Source: Acetobacteraceae bacterium (GTDB lineage: Bacteria > Pseudomonadota > Alphaproteobacteria > Acetobacterales > Acetobacteraceae). Taken from it: DNA of 6,745 bases. This document shows, in pieces, positions 1-5,807 of the stretch. The notes beneath the pieces are model-generated. The model saw only the letters and a program-made list of their open reading frames with translations, ran no database searches and had not been told where the DNA came from. The translations under genes and the position numbers were made by a program. Numbering within the stretch: position 1 is the stretch's first letter; each line of letters opens with the position of its first letter. Location of the stretch: NCBI GenBank assembly GCA_027323595.1, contig DAHWBL010000416.1, positions 1 to 6,745 of the forward strand, given 5' to 3'.

Positions 1-302
1 ATCTGCGCGCCGATCGGCTCATACCCGGCATTGGCCGCCGAACGCTTCATGTCCAGATCGCGCTTGTTTGCGTCCGGCAGATCAAAGAACCGCCTCGCCC
101 AGGCGAATTGTTCGTCGATCGGGACAGGATCGACGCCGTGCCCGACGACGTAGAAAAACCCGGTGTCACGGCAGGCGGCGCGGATCGCATGCGCGGTGGC
201 CGCGCGCGCGCCCGCAGCACCTGCCAGCGCCGCCGAAAGATCGATAACCGGAATGCAGCCGCCATCGGGGCGGTCATTCATGGCGGAGACAGTTTCGGGC
301 AT
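1..302 (-). CDS. Isopenicillin-N-synthase-type 2OG-Fe(II) oxygenase, N-terminal part
   Basis: The visible 100 codons match the N-terminal domain (DIOX_N) of the isopenicillin N synthase-like 2-oxoglutarate/Fe(II) dioxygenases. Landmarks are IPVIDL at residues 17-22, CRDTGFFYVVGHGV at 44-57, FFDLP at 72-76 and GYEPIG at 93-98. These enzymes are usually about 300-350 residues. The iron-binding HxD...H residues and the 2-oxoglutarate-binding Arg lie in the C-terminal half, beyond position 1, so catalytic competence cannot be judged. Three in-frame ATGs exist (311, 302, 278), and an in-frame stop lies at 321-323. The ATG at 302 is chosen because AGGAG ends 9 nt upstream of it, whereas that AGGAG directly abuts the ATG at 311. 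The gene follows the substrate-binding protein gene by 74 nt on the same strand with no terminator seen between them, so co-transcription is likely. The substrate is unknown: this family includes oxidases of amino-acid-derived peptides, pyrimidines and plant hormones. The family call is firm and the function is open. Confidence 0.88.
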   Translation of the reverse strand, partial: MPETVSAMNDRPDGGCIPVIDLSAALAGAAGARAATAHAIRAACRDTGFFYVVGHGVDPVPIDEQFAWARRFFDLPDANKRDLDMKRSAANAGYEPIGAQ

Positions 303-311
303 GTGCGACAT

Positions 312-316
312 CTCCT
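312..316 (-). promoter_or_regulatory. Ribosome binding site of the oxygenase gene
   Basis: AGGAG on the minus strand. It sits 9 nt before the ATG at 302 but directly against the upstream ATG at 311, so it favours 302 as the initiation codon. Confidence 0.6.
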
Positions 317-376
317 GCGCTCAATTTTCTCGCGCGATTCAGACCTGCGTGTGATTCCACCTTCGGTCATCATGCT

Positions 377-1369
377 CTACGGCAACACCGTGTTCTGCCC
401 GACCGGCGCGGCATCGAAGGTCGCCTCCACGCTGACCTTGGCCGGATCGAGAAGGTTCTCACCGACCAGGAAATCGTAACTCGCCTTCTCCCGCGCGGCG
501 GTGACGACACCGATCCCCCCGGTCGCGGCATCGCCTCCGGTCACCATGCCGGTCTGCTTCATCGTGGCCCAGGCATAGGCGAGCTGCGCGTCGGTCATTC
601 TGGGGTTGTCACGTTTGATCAATGCATTGCCGGCGGCAGGGTCGGCCAGATAGCTCTTCCAGCCCTGTGCCGACGCCCTGACGAACGCACCCACCTGCCG
701 GCGGCGATCCGCCACTGTCCTGTCCATGCAGGACACGGTGTTCGCGTAGGCCGGAAAGCCACCGTCGCTGAGCAAAAAGACGCTCGTCTCGATGCCGAGA
801 TTCCGCAGGATCGGCGGATCGTTCGTGATGTAGCCCTGTTGCGCCATGTTCTTGTCGGCGATGAAGGGCTGATAGCTGAACGTGTAGGGGCCGGTCTGGC
901 CATCGACGAAGCCATATTTCTTTTTCAGCCACGGCCAATAGCTGCGATGCGCGCCCGTGCTGATCAGGATCTTCTTGTCCCTGAGGTCCTCGATCGAGGT
1001 CACATCCGCATGCGCGATCAGCACCGTCGGGTCTTTTTGAAAAAACGCGGCGACGGTCACCACCGGAACACCGCCGGCGCGCGTCTGCATGGTCTGGATG
1101 TCGGAGGTTCCCATGACGCAGTCGGCCTGGCCGGCGGCCATCAGTTGAAAGACGTTGACCTGCGGGCCGCCCATGCTGATCGTCACGTCCAGGCCGTTCT
1201 TCTGGTAAATTCCCTCCGCCAGCGCCTGGTAGAACCCGCCATGCTCGGCCTGGGCGAACCAGTTGGTCACGAAGACGAACGCCTCGTTCGCGCCGGCCGG
1301 AGCAGGCGAGGCCAGACCGATCACGGCGGCCAGAAACCACCCCACCGGCCCCCCAAGTTTGACACCCAT
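377..1369 (-). CDS. ABC transporter periplasmic substrate-binding protein, NMT1/THI5 (SsuA/ThiY-like) family
   Basis: The protein has 330 residues. The N-terminus is a Sec-type signal peptide: K4, a hydrophobic core (WFLAAVIGLA), then PAPAGA with predicted cleavage before NEAF at about residue 28, so it should be periplasmic. The mature start, with NWFAQAEHGGFYQALAEGIY and then GLDVTI and GGPQV, is the ligand-pocket signature of the NMT1/THI5-like binding proteins. Relatives deliver thiamine pyrimidine precursors, sulfonates or nitrate to ABC importers. The GQADCVMG stretch (about residues 80-87) and the TGAHRSYWPWLKKKYGF stretch (about 138-154) also fit the fold, and the length is usual. No lipobox is present. 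A GTG (1372) directly precedes the ATG (1369); the ATG is preferred because a GGGGG tract lies 7 nt upstream of it. No permease or ATPase is in the window. Upstream is the terminator of the ribosomal operon, so any partners must lie downstream, past the oxygenase gene, or elsewhere. The ligand is not predictable; a pyrimidine-like or sulfonate-like compound is a guess. Confidence 0.9.
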   Translation of the reverse strand: MGVKLGGPVGWFLAAVIGLASPAPAGANEAFVFVTNWFAQAEHGGFYQALAEGIYQKNGLDVTISMGGPQVNVFQLMAAGQADCVMGTSDIQTMQTRAGGVPVVTVAAFFQKDPTVLIAHADVTSIEDLRDKKILISTGAHRSYWPWLKKKYGFVDGQTGPYTFSYQPFIADKNMAQQGYITNDPPILRNLGIETSVFLLSDGGFPAYANTVSCMDRTVADRRRQVGAFVRASAQGWKSYLADPAAGNALIKRDNPRMTDAQLAYAWATMKQTGMVTGGDAATGGIGVVTAAREKASYDFLVGENLLDPAKVSVEATFDAAPVGQNTVLP

Positions 1370-1376
1370 CACAAAG

Positions 1377-1381
1377 CCCCC
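1377..1381 (-). promoter_or_regulatory. Candidate ribosome binding site of the substrate-binding protein gene
   Basis: A GGGGG tract on the minus strand lies 7 nt before the ATG at 1369 and only 4 nt before the GTG at 1372. The spacing supports the ATG start. It is weaker than the canonical GAGGAG sites of the ribosomal genes nearby. Confidence 0.4.
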
Positions 1382-1506
1382 GCCTCAACGCGCCGCCCGA
1401 CAGGCCACCCCATCGGACGCAACGAACCAGAAGGCGATGAAAGCAAACCACATGCCGACGCGGCCCCGCGACCGGCACACGGCGCGCGGAGAAGCCGGTC
1501 CGGCAC
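1382..1506. other. Spacer between the rplI terminator and the substrate-binding protein gene
   Basis: This stretch should contain the minus-strand promoter of the binding-protein/oxygenase unit, because the ribosomal operon upstream ends in a strong terminator. I see no convincing -35/-10 pair. It holds one 22-codon hydrophobic open frame (1385-1453, minus strand) in frame with the binding-protein gene but separated from it by a TGA. No RNA gene or long repeat was seen. Confidence 0.4.
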
Positions 1507-1541
1507 AGCAAAAAGGCCGGGGGCGAACCCCCGGCCTTTCA
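1507..1541 (-). terminator. Intrinsic terminator of the rpsF-rpsR-rplI operon
   Basis: A perfect 12-bp stem (1512-1523 paired with 1528-1539) closes a 4-nt loop that reads UUCG in the minus-strand transcript. Nine of the pairs are G/C. The minus-strand transcript continues into a run of U (TTTTT, 1510-1514) overlapping the base of the stem, the classic rho-independent layout. It starts 27 nt after the rplI stop codon. In the plus direction only three U residues follow, and these pair within the stem, so activity in that direction should be weak. Confidence 0.92.
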
Positions 1542-1566
1542 GCGTCTTGTCGTGCGCGCCTGAAGT

Positions 1567-2148
1567 TCAGGCGACCTCGGGCTGCGGCTCCGCGCCGGGG
1601 TCGAAGAAGTCGGCCTCGGCCTCGGCGGTGTCTTCCGCCTCTTCCTCGGCGGCCTGGCCCACGGCCTCGCCGCGCGCCTGCTTCTCGGCTTCCTCGGGGC
1701 TGCGGGCGACGTTCACCGTCGCCGGGATCGACACCTCGGGGTGCAGCACCACGCGGACCCTGGCCAGGCCCAGCGTCTTGATAGGATGCACCAGGACCAC
1801 CTGGTCACGGCCGATCTGCAGGCCGGCCTCGGTGCAGGCGTCGGCGATGTCGCGCGCCGACACCGAGCCATACAGGCTGCCCGATTCGCCGGCCTGGCGG
1901 ATCACCGTGACGGTCAGCGTGCCAACCCGCTCGGCGACGCGCATCGCCTCCTCGCGGCGCTTGAGGTTCTCGGCTTCGAGCCGCGCGCGCTGCGTCTCGA
2001 ACGCGGCGAGATTCGCCTTGGTCGCGCGCAGCGCCTTTTTCTGCGGCAGCAGGAAGTTGCGGGCGTAGCCCGGCTTCACCTTCACCACATCGCCCATCTG
2101 TCCCAGCTTTTCGACGCGCTGGAGCAGCACCAGTTCAATGACGGCCAT
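1567..2148 (-). CDS. rplI: 50S ribosomal protein L9
   Basis: L9 bridges the L1 stalk region of the 50S subunit and a neighbouring ribosome, and helps keep the reading frame. Here it has 193 residues. The N-terminal rRNA-binding domain (about 1-50) carries the family signature GQMGDVVKVKPGYARNFLLP at 16-35. It is followed by the charged connecting helix (about 41-75) and the C-terminal rRNA-binding domain (about 76-148). Residues about 150-193 form an extra acidic, Ala/Glu-rich tail ending in EPQPEVA. E. coli L9 (about 149 residues) lacks this, while alphaproteobacterial L9 proteins often have it. The ATG at 2148 is set by homology of MAVIELVLLQRVEKLG. Its GAGGAG lies 9 nt upstream and overlaps the rpsR stop codon, which suggests translational coupling. 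It is the last gene of the operon, and a strong terminator follows. Confidence 0.97.
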   Translation of the reverse strand: MAVIELVLLQRVEKLGQMGDVVKVKPGYARNFLLPQKKALRATKANLAAFETQRARLEAENLKRREEAMRVAERVGTLTVTVIRQAGESGSLYGSVSARDIADACTEAGLQIGRDQVVLVHPIKTLGLARVRVVLHPEVSIPATVNVARSPEEAEKQARGEAVGQAAEEEAEDTAEAEADFFDPGAEPQPEVA

Positions 2149-2157
2149 TTCTGCGCG

Positions 2158-2163
2158 CTCCTC
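2158..2163 (-). promoter_or_regulatory. rplI ribosome binding site overlapping the rpsR stop codon
   Basis: The minus strand reads TGAGGAG at 2164-2158. TGA (2164-2162) ends rpsR, and the overlapping GAGGAG is the Shine-Dalgarno sequence of rplI, 9 nt before its ATG. A ribosome terminating on rpsR covers the site, a typical coupling geometry. Confidence 0.75.
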
Positions 2164-2434
2164 AGCTCAGGACATACGGCAGAAGGGCGAGGAACCGGGC
2201 GCGCTTGATCGCGCGGGCCAGCTCACGCTGCTTCTTCGCCGAAACCGCGGTGATGCGGCTGGGCACGATCTTGCCGCGCTCGGACAGAAAGCGGCTCAGC
2301 AGCCGGACGTCCTTGTAGTCGATCTTGGGCGCGTTCGGGCCCGAGAACGGGCAGGATTTGCGCCGGCGATAGAACGGGCGGCGGGCGCCGACGGCGGAGC
2401 GCCGCTCGGCCGGGTTGATTTCAGTTTCCGACAT
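2162..2434 (-). CDS. rpsR: 30S ribosomal protein S18
   Basis: S18 binds with S6 as a heterodimer to the central domain of 16S rRNA on the 30S platform. The protein has 90 residues, slightly longer than E. coli S18 because of a polar N-terminal extension (about 1-18). The conserved core is clear: RRPFYRRRKSCPF (18-30), IDYKDVRLLSRFLSERGKI (38-56) and PSRITAVSAKKQRELARAIKRARFLALLPY (58-87). A single cysteine (C28) is present, so the zinc-binding cysteine set of some S18 paralogues is absent. The start is fixed by a GAGGAG 8 nt upstream. The rpsF stop lies only 5 nt before the ATG, and the rplI gene starts 13 nt after the rpsR stop, so the three genes are tightly linked and probably translationally coupled. 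Confidence 0.97.
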   Translation of the reverse strand: MSETEINPAERRSAVGARRPFYRRRKSCPFSGPNAPKIDYKDVRLLSRFLSERGKIVPSRITAVSAKKQRELARAIKRARFLALLPYVLS

Positions 2435-2439
2435 CGTGG

Positions 2440-2910
2440 TTACTCCTCACCCAGGTCGCGGCCGAAATCGCGCGGCTCGTCACGCTCGCGGGCACGGAAC
2501 TCCTCGCGGTCATCGCCACCGCGGCGGCGGCCGGATTCGAAGCGGCCCGGCGGCTTGGGACCGCGAAAGCCACGCTCGCGATCATCGGACCGGCGCGACA
2601 GGATCGCGCTCGGCGCCTCGTCGATCTCTTCCAGGCGAATGGTCATGAAACGCAGAACGTCTTCGTTCAGGCCGAGCTGGCGCTCCATCTCGGTGATCAG
2701 CGCGGTCGGCGCGTCGATGCCCAGCAGCAGGTAATGGCCCTTGCGGTTCTTCTTGATGCGATAGGACAGCGCCCGCAGGCCCCAATATTCGCGCTTGCGG
2801 ATGGCGCCGCCATCGGCTTCGACTTGGGCGGCGATCTGGTCGGCGAGAGTCTCGACCTGTTGCTGCGTGACATCGTTCCGCGCGATCAGCACGGTTTCAT
2901 AGAGCGGCAT
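2440..2910 (-). CDS. rpsF: 30S ribosomal protein S6
   Basis: S6 is a platform protein that assembles as a dimer with S18. The canonical fold occupies residues 1 to about 96, from MPLYETVLIARNDVTQQQVE through WGLRALSYRIKKNRKGHYLLL (43-63) to LRFMTIRLEE (86-95). The rest, about 60 residues, is a low-complexity tail rich in Arg, Asp, Glu and Gly (for example RRRGGDDREEFRARERDEP). Such charged tails on S6 are common in bacteria, and in some groups they are modified by glutamylation. Here the tail ends in EE, so RimK-type modification is possible but unproven. The ATG at 2910 has AGGGAG 5 nt upstream. It is the first gene of the operon, transcribed divergently from thrC. The last two codons (GAG GAG) plus the stop also serve as the rpsR Shine-Dalgarno region. 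Confidence 0.97.
   Translation of the reverse strand: MPLYETVLIARNDVTQQQVETLADQIAAQVEADGGAIRKREYWGLRALSYRIKKNRKGHYLLLGIDAPTALITEMERQLGLNEDVLRFMTIRLEEIDEAPSAILSRRSDDRERGFRGPKPPGRFESGRRRGGDDREEFRARERDEPRDFGRDLGEE
2443..2448 (-). promoter_or_regulatory. rpsR ribosome binding site inside the last rpsF codons
   Basis: GAGGAG is formed by the two final glutamate codons of rpsF, immediately before its TAA. It lies 8 nt upstream of the rpsR ATG. This nesting ties S18 synthesis to S6 translation, which suits proteins that bind 16S rRNA as a pair. Confidence 0.75.
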
Positions 2911-2915
2911 GTGAT

Positions 2916-3005
2916 CTCCCTCTGGCTTGGGTCGGCCCTCGAGCGGCCCCGCGTCGCGGAACAGCCGGGCATAGCCGGGGTCTTGCCATCGCCCCGGCAG
3001 GGAAG
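2916..3005 (-). promoter_or_regulatory. 5' leader of the rpsF operon, potentially structured
   Basis: If the predicted promoter is right, transcription starts near 3005 and leaves about 95 nt before the rpsF ATG. On the minus strand this leader can form a hairpin of 7 G/C pairs (2992-2998 with 2974-2980, 11-nt loop). A second, short stem-loop is possible (2956-2961 with 2947-2952, 3-nt loop, two G-U pairs). The leader ends in the AGGGAG Shine-Dalgarno at 2916-2921. Leaders of rpsF operons in many bacteria are known to bind the S6:S18 dimer and repress translation. The position fits, but I cannot confirm the conserved motif by eye. Confidence 0.35.
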
Positions 3006-3011
3006 CGGCGG

Positions 3012-3040
3012 CTTACAGCACGGCGCGGCGCCCGTGGCAA
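3012..3040 (-). promoter_or_regulatory. Candidate promoter of rpsF-rpsR-rplI
   Basis: On the minus strand a -35 element TTGCCA (3040-3035, five of six matches to TTGACA) and a -10 element TGTAAG (3017-3012, four of six to TATAAT) are separated by 17 nt. Read against the Caulobacter-type consensus (TTGACGS, 10-14 nt, GCTANAWC), the same site gives TTGCCAC, 14 nt, GCTGTAAG. It points into the ribosomal operon from the divergent region. Confidence 0.55.
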
Positions 3041-3083
3041 GGCACGCCGGCGCGGGGCACCCTTCTGCTGCGCGCCAAAGCGG

Positions 3084-3091
3084 CCTATATC
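3084..3091 (+). promoter_or_regulatory. Candidate -10 element of thrC (possible leaderless start)
   Basis: CCTATATC matches the alphaproteobacterial -10 consensus GCTANAWC at all but its first base and ends 7 nt before the thrC ATG. That puts the expected transcription start at or next to the A of the start codon. The matching -35 region (TTCTGC at 3063-3068, 17 nt before TATATC) is poor. Confidence 0.42.
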
Positions 3092-3098
3092 GCGCGCC

Positions 3099-4493
3099 AT
3101 GGAATATGTCTCGACACGCGGGAGCGCGCCTTCCCGCGATTTCACCGGCGTTCTGCTGGCCGGGCTCGCCGAGGATGGCGGGCTGTTCGTGCCGGCCACC
3201 TGGCCGCATTTCAGCCCCGACGCGCTGCGGGCGATGCGCGCCATGCCCTATGCGCGCCTCGCCGCCACGGTGCTGGGCGCCTTCATCGGGCCGGCCATCG
3301 CGCCGGACACCCTGCTGGCGATGTGCGAGGACGCCTATGGCGGGTTCGCCCATCCGGCGGTCTGTCCGCTGGTGCAGCTCGACCATGGGCTGTGGGTGCA
3401 CGAGCTGTTCCACGGCCCCACGCTCGCCTTCAAGGACATGGCGATGCAGCTGCTCGGGCGGCTGTTCGACCACGTGCTCGGCCAGACCGGACAGCGCATC
3501 ACCATCGTCGCCGCGACCTCGGGCGACACCGGCTCGGCGGCGATCGAGGCCTGCCGGGACCGCGCCAACATCGATCTGGTGGTGCTGCATCCGCGCGGGC
3601 GCACCTCGGAGGTGCAGCGCCGGCAGATGACCACCGTGCTCGCCGACAACATCACCAACATCGCCGTGGAGGGCAGCTTCGATGACTGCCAGGACCTGGT
3701 GAAGGCGATGTTCGCCGACACGGCGTTTCGCGACGAGATGGCGCTGTCGGCGGTGAACTCGATCAACTGGGCGCGGGTGGCGGCGCAGATCCCGTACTAC
3801 ATCGCCGCCGGCCTCGCACTCGGCGCGCCGGACCGCGAGGTCGCCTTCGCGGTGCCCACCGGCAATTTCGGCAATGTGCTGGCCGGCTGGGCGGCGGCGA
3901 AAATGGGGCTGCCGGTGGCGCGCCTGGTGGTCGCGTCCAACCGCAACGACATCCTGGCGCGCTTCCTCGCCGACAACGACATGTCGGTGCGCCCGGTGGA
4001 GCCGAGCCTGTCGCCCAGCATGGACATCCAGGTGAGCTCGAATTTCGAGCGCCTGCTGTTCGAGCTGCTCGGGCGCGACGGGCTGGCCACGGCGGCGACC
4101 ATGCGCGGGTTTCGCGACACCGGACGGATGGCGGTGCCGGCGGCGGCGTGGGGCGCCGCTCGGGCGGCGTTCATCGGCGCCCGGCTCGACGACGCGGGCA
4201 CGCTGGCCGAGATGGCGCGCTGGCACCGCGCGGCGGGGTATCTCGCCGACCCGCACAGCGCCGTGGCGCTCGCGGCTGCCCGCGCCCATATGATCCCAGG
4301 CATCCCGATGGTCGCGCTGGCGACCGCCGCACCGGCGAAATTCCCCGACGCGGTGCGCGCGGCGACCGGCCTCACCCCCCCTCTGCCCGCGCGGCTCGCC
4401 GACCTATATGAACGAGACGAGCGCATGGCGTGCGCGCCGGCCGATCTGGCGTCGATCCAGGCGCTGGTGCGGGCGGCCGCGCGCCGCAACTGA
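3099..4493 (+). CDS. thrC: Threonine synthase
   Basis: This PLP enzyme converts O-phospho-L-homoserine to L-threonine, the last step of threonine synthesis, in the cytoplasm. The 464 residues match the long bacterial/yeast type. The N-terminus MEYVSTRG...DFTGVLLAGLAEDGGLFVP (1-32) is the family start. The PLP lysine is K112 in FHGPTLAFKDMAMQLLG. ATSGDTGSAA (139-148) and PTGNFGNV (253-260) are the cofactor and phosphate-binding loops, and SPSMDIQVSSNFERLLFE (305-322) is another hallmark. All key parts look intact. No Shine-Dalgarno sequence precedes the ATG, and a -10-like element ends 7 nt upstream, so the mRNA may be leaderless. No leader peptide rich in Thr/Ile codons was seen, so classical attenuation is not evident. 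The gene is divergent from rpsF and followed after 48 nt by the M16 peptidase gene, with no terminator seen between them. Confidence 0.97.
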   Translation: MEYVSTRGSAPSRDFTGVLLAGLAEDGGLFVPATWPHFSPDALRAMRAMPYARLAATVLGAFIGPAIAPDTLLAMCEDAYGGFAHPAVCPLVQLDHGLWVHELFHGPTLAFKDMAMQLLGRLFDHVLGQTGQRITIVAATSGDTGSAAIEACRDRANIDLVVLHPRGRTSEVQRRQMTTVLADNITNIAVEGSFDDCQDLVKAMFADTAFRDEMALSAVNSINWARVAAQIPYYIAAGLALGAPDREVAFAVPTGNFGNVLAGWAAAKMGLPVARLVVASNRNDILARFLADNDMSVRPVEPSLSPSMDIQVSSNFERLLFELLGRDGLATAATMRGFRDTGRMAVPAAAWGAARAAFIGARLDDAGTLAEMARWHRAAGYLADPHSAVALAAARAHMIPGIPMVALATAAPAKFPDAVRAATGLTPPLPARLADLYERDERMACAPADLASIQALVRAAARRN

Positions 4494-4532
4494 GCGAGCC
4501 GACCCGAGCAACCACACGAACGATCCAGAATC

Positions 4533-4536
4533 GGAG
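4533..4536 (+). promoter_or_regulatory. Ribosome binding site of the M16 peptidase gene
   Basis: GGAG (within GGAGAG) lies 5 nt before the ATG at 4542. It supports this start and contrasts with thrC, which has no such site. The 48-nt gap after thrC shows no promoter or terminator. Confidence 0.6.
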
Positions 4537-4541
4537 AGACC

Positions 4542-5807
4542 ATGTCCGACGCCATCCGCGTCACCAGACTGCCCAGCGGGCTGACCGTTGCCACCGAGCG
4601 CATGGAGCGGGTCGAGACGGTGTCGTTCGGCGCCTATGTCGCCACCGGCGCGCGCCATGAGACCGCCGCCGAGAACGGGGTGTCGCATTTCCTCGAACAC
4701 ATGGCCTTCAAGGGCACCGCCCGGCGTGACGCCGCCCGCATCGCCGAGGAGATCGAAAACGTCGGCGGCCAGATCAACGCCTACACCGCGCGCGAGCAGA
4801 CCGCCTATTTCGTCAAGCTGCTGAAGGAGGACCTGCCGCTCGGCGTCGATATCATCGGCGACATCCTGACCGGCTCGGTGTTCGCCCCCGAGGAGGTGGA
4901 GCGCGAGCGCGGCGTGATCCTGCAGGAGATCGGCCAGGCGAACGACACGCCCGACGACATCATCTTCGACCATTTCCAGACCACCGCCTTTCCCGACCAG
5001 CCGATCGGCCGGCCGGTGCTGGGCGCCGAGGAGATCATCGCCGCGATGAGCCGGCGGACATTGATGGACTACATGGCCAGCCATTACGCCGCCGCCAACA
5101 TGGTGGTCTCGGCGGCCGGCAATCTGGAGCATGACCGCGTGCTGGAGCTGGTGGAGCGCCATTTCGCCGGGCTGCCGGCCGCGATGCCCGGGCCGGCGGC
5201 GGCGGCAAGCTATCAGGGCGGGGAGTTCCGCGAGGAGCGCGACCTCGACCAGGTGCATGTGGTGCTGGGCTTCCCCTCGGTGGGCTACAAGGACCCCGAT
5301 TATTACCCGGTGCTGCTGCTCTCCACCCTGCTCGGCGGCGGCATGAGCTCGCGGCTGTTCCAGGAGGTGCGCGAGAAGCGCGGGCTGGTCTATTCGATCT
5401 ATTCCTTCACCCAGCCCTTCATGGATGGCGGTCTGTTCGGCGTCTATGCCGGCACCGGCGCCGATGAGGTCGCCGAGCTGGTTCCGGTGACCCTGGGCGA
5501 GCTGCGCGCGGTGCACAGCCAGGTGCGCCAGGATGAGCTGGACCGGGCGCGCGCGCAGGTGAAGGCCGGGCTGCTGATGTCGCTGGAGAGCACCGGCAGC
5601 CGCTGCGAGCAGATCGCGCGGCAGTTGCAGGTGCATGGCCGCATCATCCCGATCGCCGAGACGGTGGGCAAGCTCGCCGCGGTGACGGTGGCCGACGTGC
5701 AGCGCGCCGCCGCCCGGCTGTTCGCCGGCGCGCCGACGGTCGCCGCGATGGGGCCGGCGACGCGCATGCCCGGGCTCGCCGCGATCCGTGAAAGCCTCGC
5801 GGCATGA
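4542..5807 (+). CDS. M16 family zinc metallopeptidase (processing-peptidase type)
   Basis: The 421-residue protein has the two-domain architecture of single-chain bacterial relatives of the mitochondrial processing peptidase beta subunit. The inverted zinc site is complete: H49-F-L-E52-H53 (HxxEH), with the third ligand E129 exactly 76 residues after H53, in GVILQEI. NVGGQINAYTAREQTAYFVKLL (73-94) is a conserved segment around the active site. The C-terminal M16_C domain carries LLGGGMSSRLFQEVREKRGLVYSI (263-286), which contains the R/Y residues that complete the catalytic chamber. No signal peptide is visible, so the protein is predicted to be cytoplasmic. Known relatives degrade or process peptides and presequence-like substrates; the natural substrate here is unknown. 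The stop codon overlaps the start of pmbA/tldE (ATGA), which implies translational coupling between two proteolysis genes, and the gene probably shares a transcript with thrC. Confidence 0.95.
   Translation: MSDAIRVTRLPSGLTVATERMERVETVSFGAYVATGARHETAAENGVSHFLEHMAFKGTARRDAARIAEEIENVGGQINAYTAREQTAYFVKLLKEDLPLGVDIIGDILTGSVFAPEEVERERGVILQEIGQANDTPDDIIFDHFQTTAFPDQPIGRPVLGAEEIIAAMSRRTLMDYMASHYAAANMVVSAAGNLEHDRVLELVERHFAGLPAAMPGPAAAASYQGGEFREERDLDQVHVVLGFPSVGYKDPDYYPVLLLSTLLGGGMSSRLFQEVREKRGLVYSIYSFTQPFMDGGLFGVYAGTGADEVAELVPVTLGELRAVHSQVRQDELDRARAQVKAGLLMSLESTGSRCEQIARQLQVHGRIIPIAETVGKLAAVTVADVQRAAARLFAGAPTVAAMGPATRMPGLAAIRESLAA

Noticed and set aside
200..212. Alternating CG run that could suggest a Z-DNA or repeat element
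   Set aside because: It falls within Ala/Arg codons of the oxygenase and is short; it is explained by coding composition.
609..1511. Alternative minus-strand frame (300 codons) over the binding-protein gene
   Set aside because: It overlaps the correct frame, which has a signal peptide and family motifs; this one is Arg/Gly-rich and would start inside the terminator stem.
839..2068. Plus-strand open frame (409 codons) spanning the binding-protein gene, the terminator and rplI
   Set aside because: It runs antisense to two firmly identified genes and through a terminator hairpin. Its translation shows no coherent protein family.
2886..4289. Long minus-strand open frame (467 codons) opposite thrC
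   Set aside because: It is a shadow of thrC. The peptide is Arg/His/Ala/Gly-rich low complexity with no recognisable domain, as expected opposite a GC3-biased gene, and it also overruns the rpsF start.
4494..4541. Possible terminator or promoter between thrC and the M16 gene
   Set aside because: Only a 4-bp inverted repeat (CGAT/ATCG) is present, with no U tract and no convincing -35/-10 pair. Co-transcription is the simpler reading.
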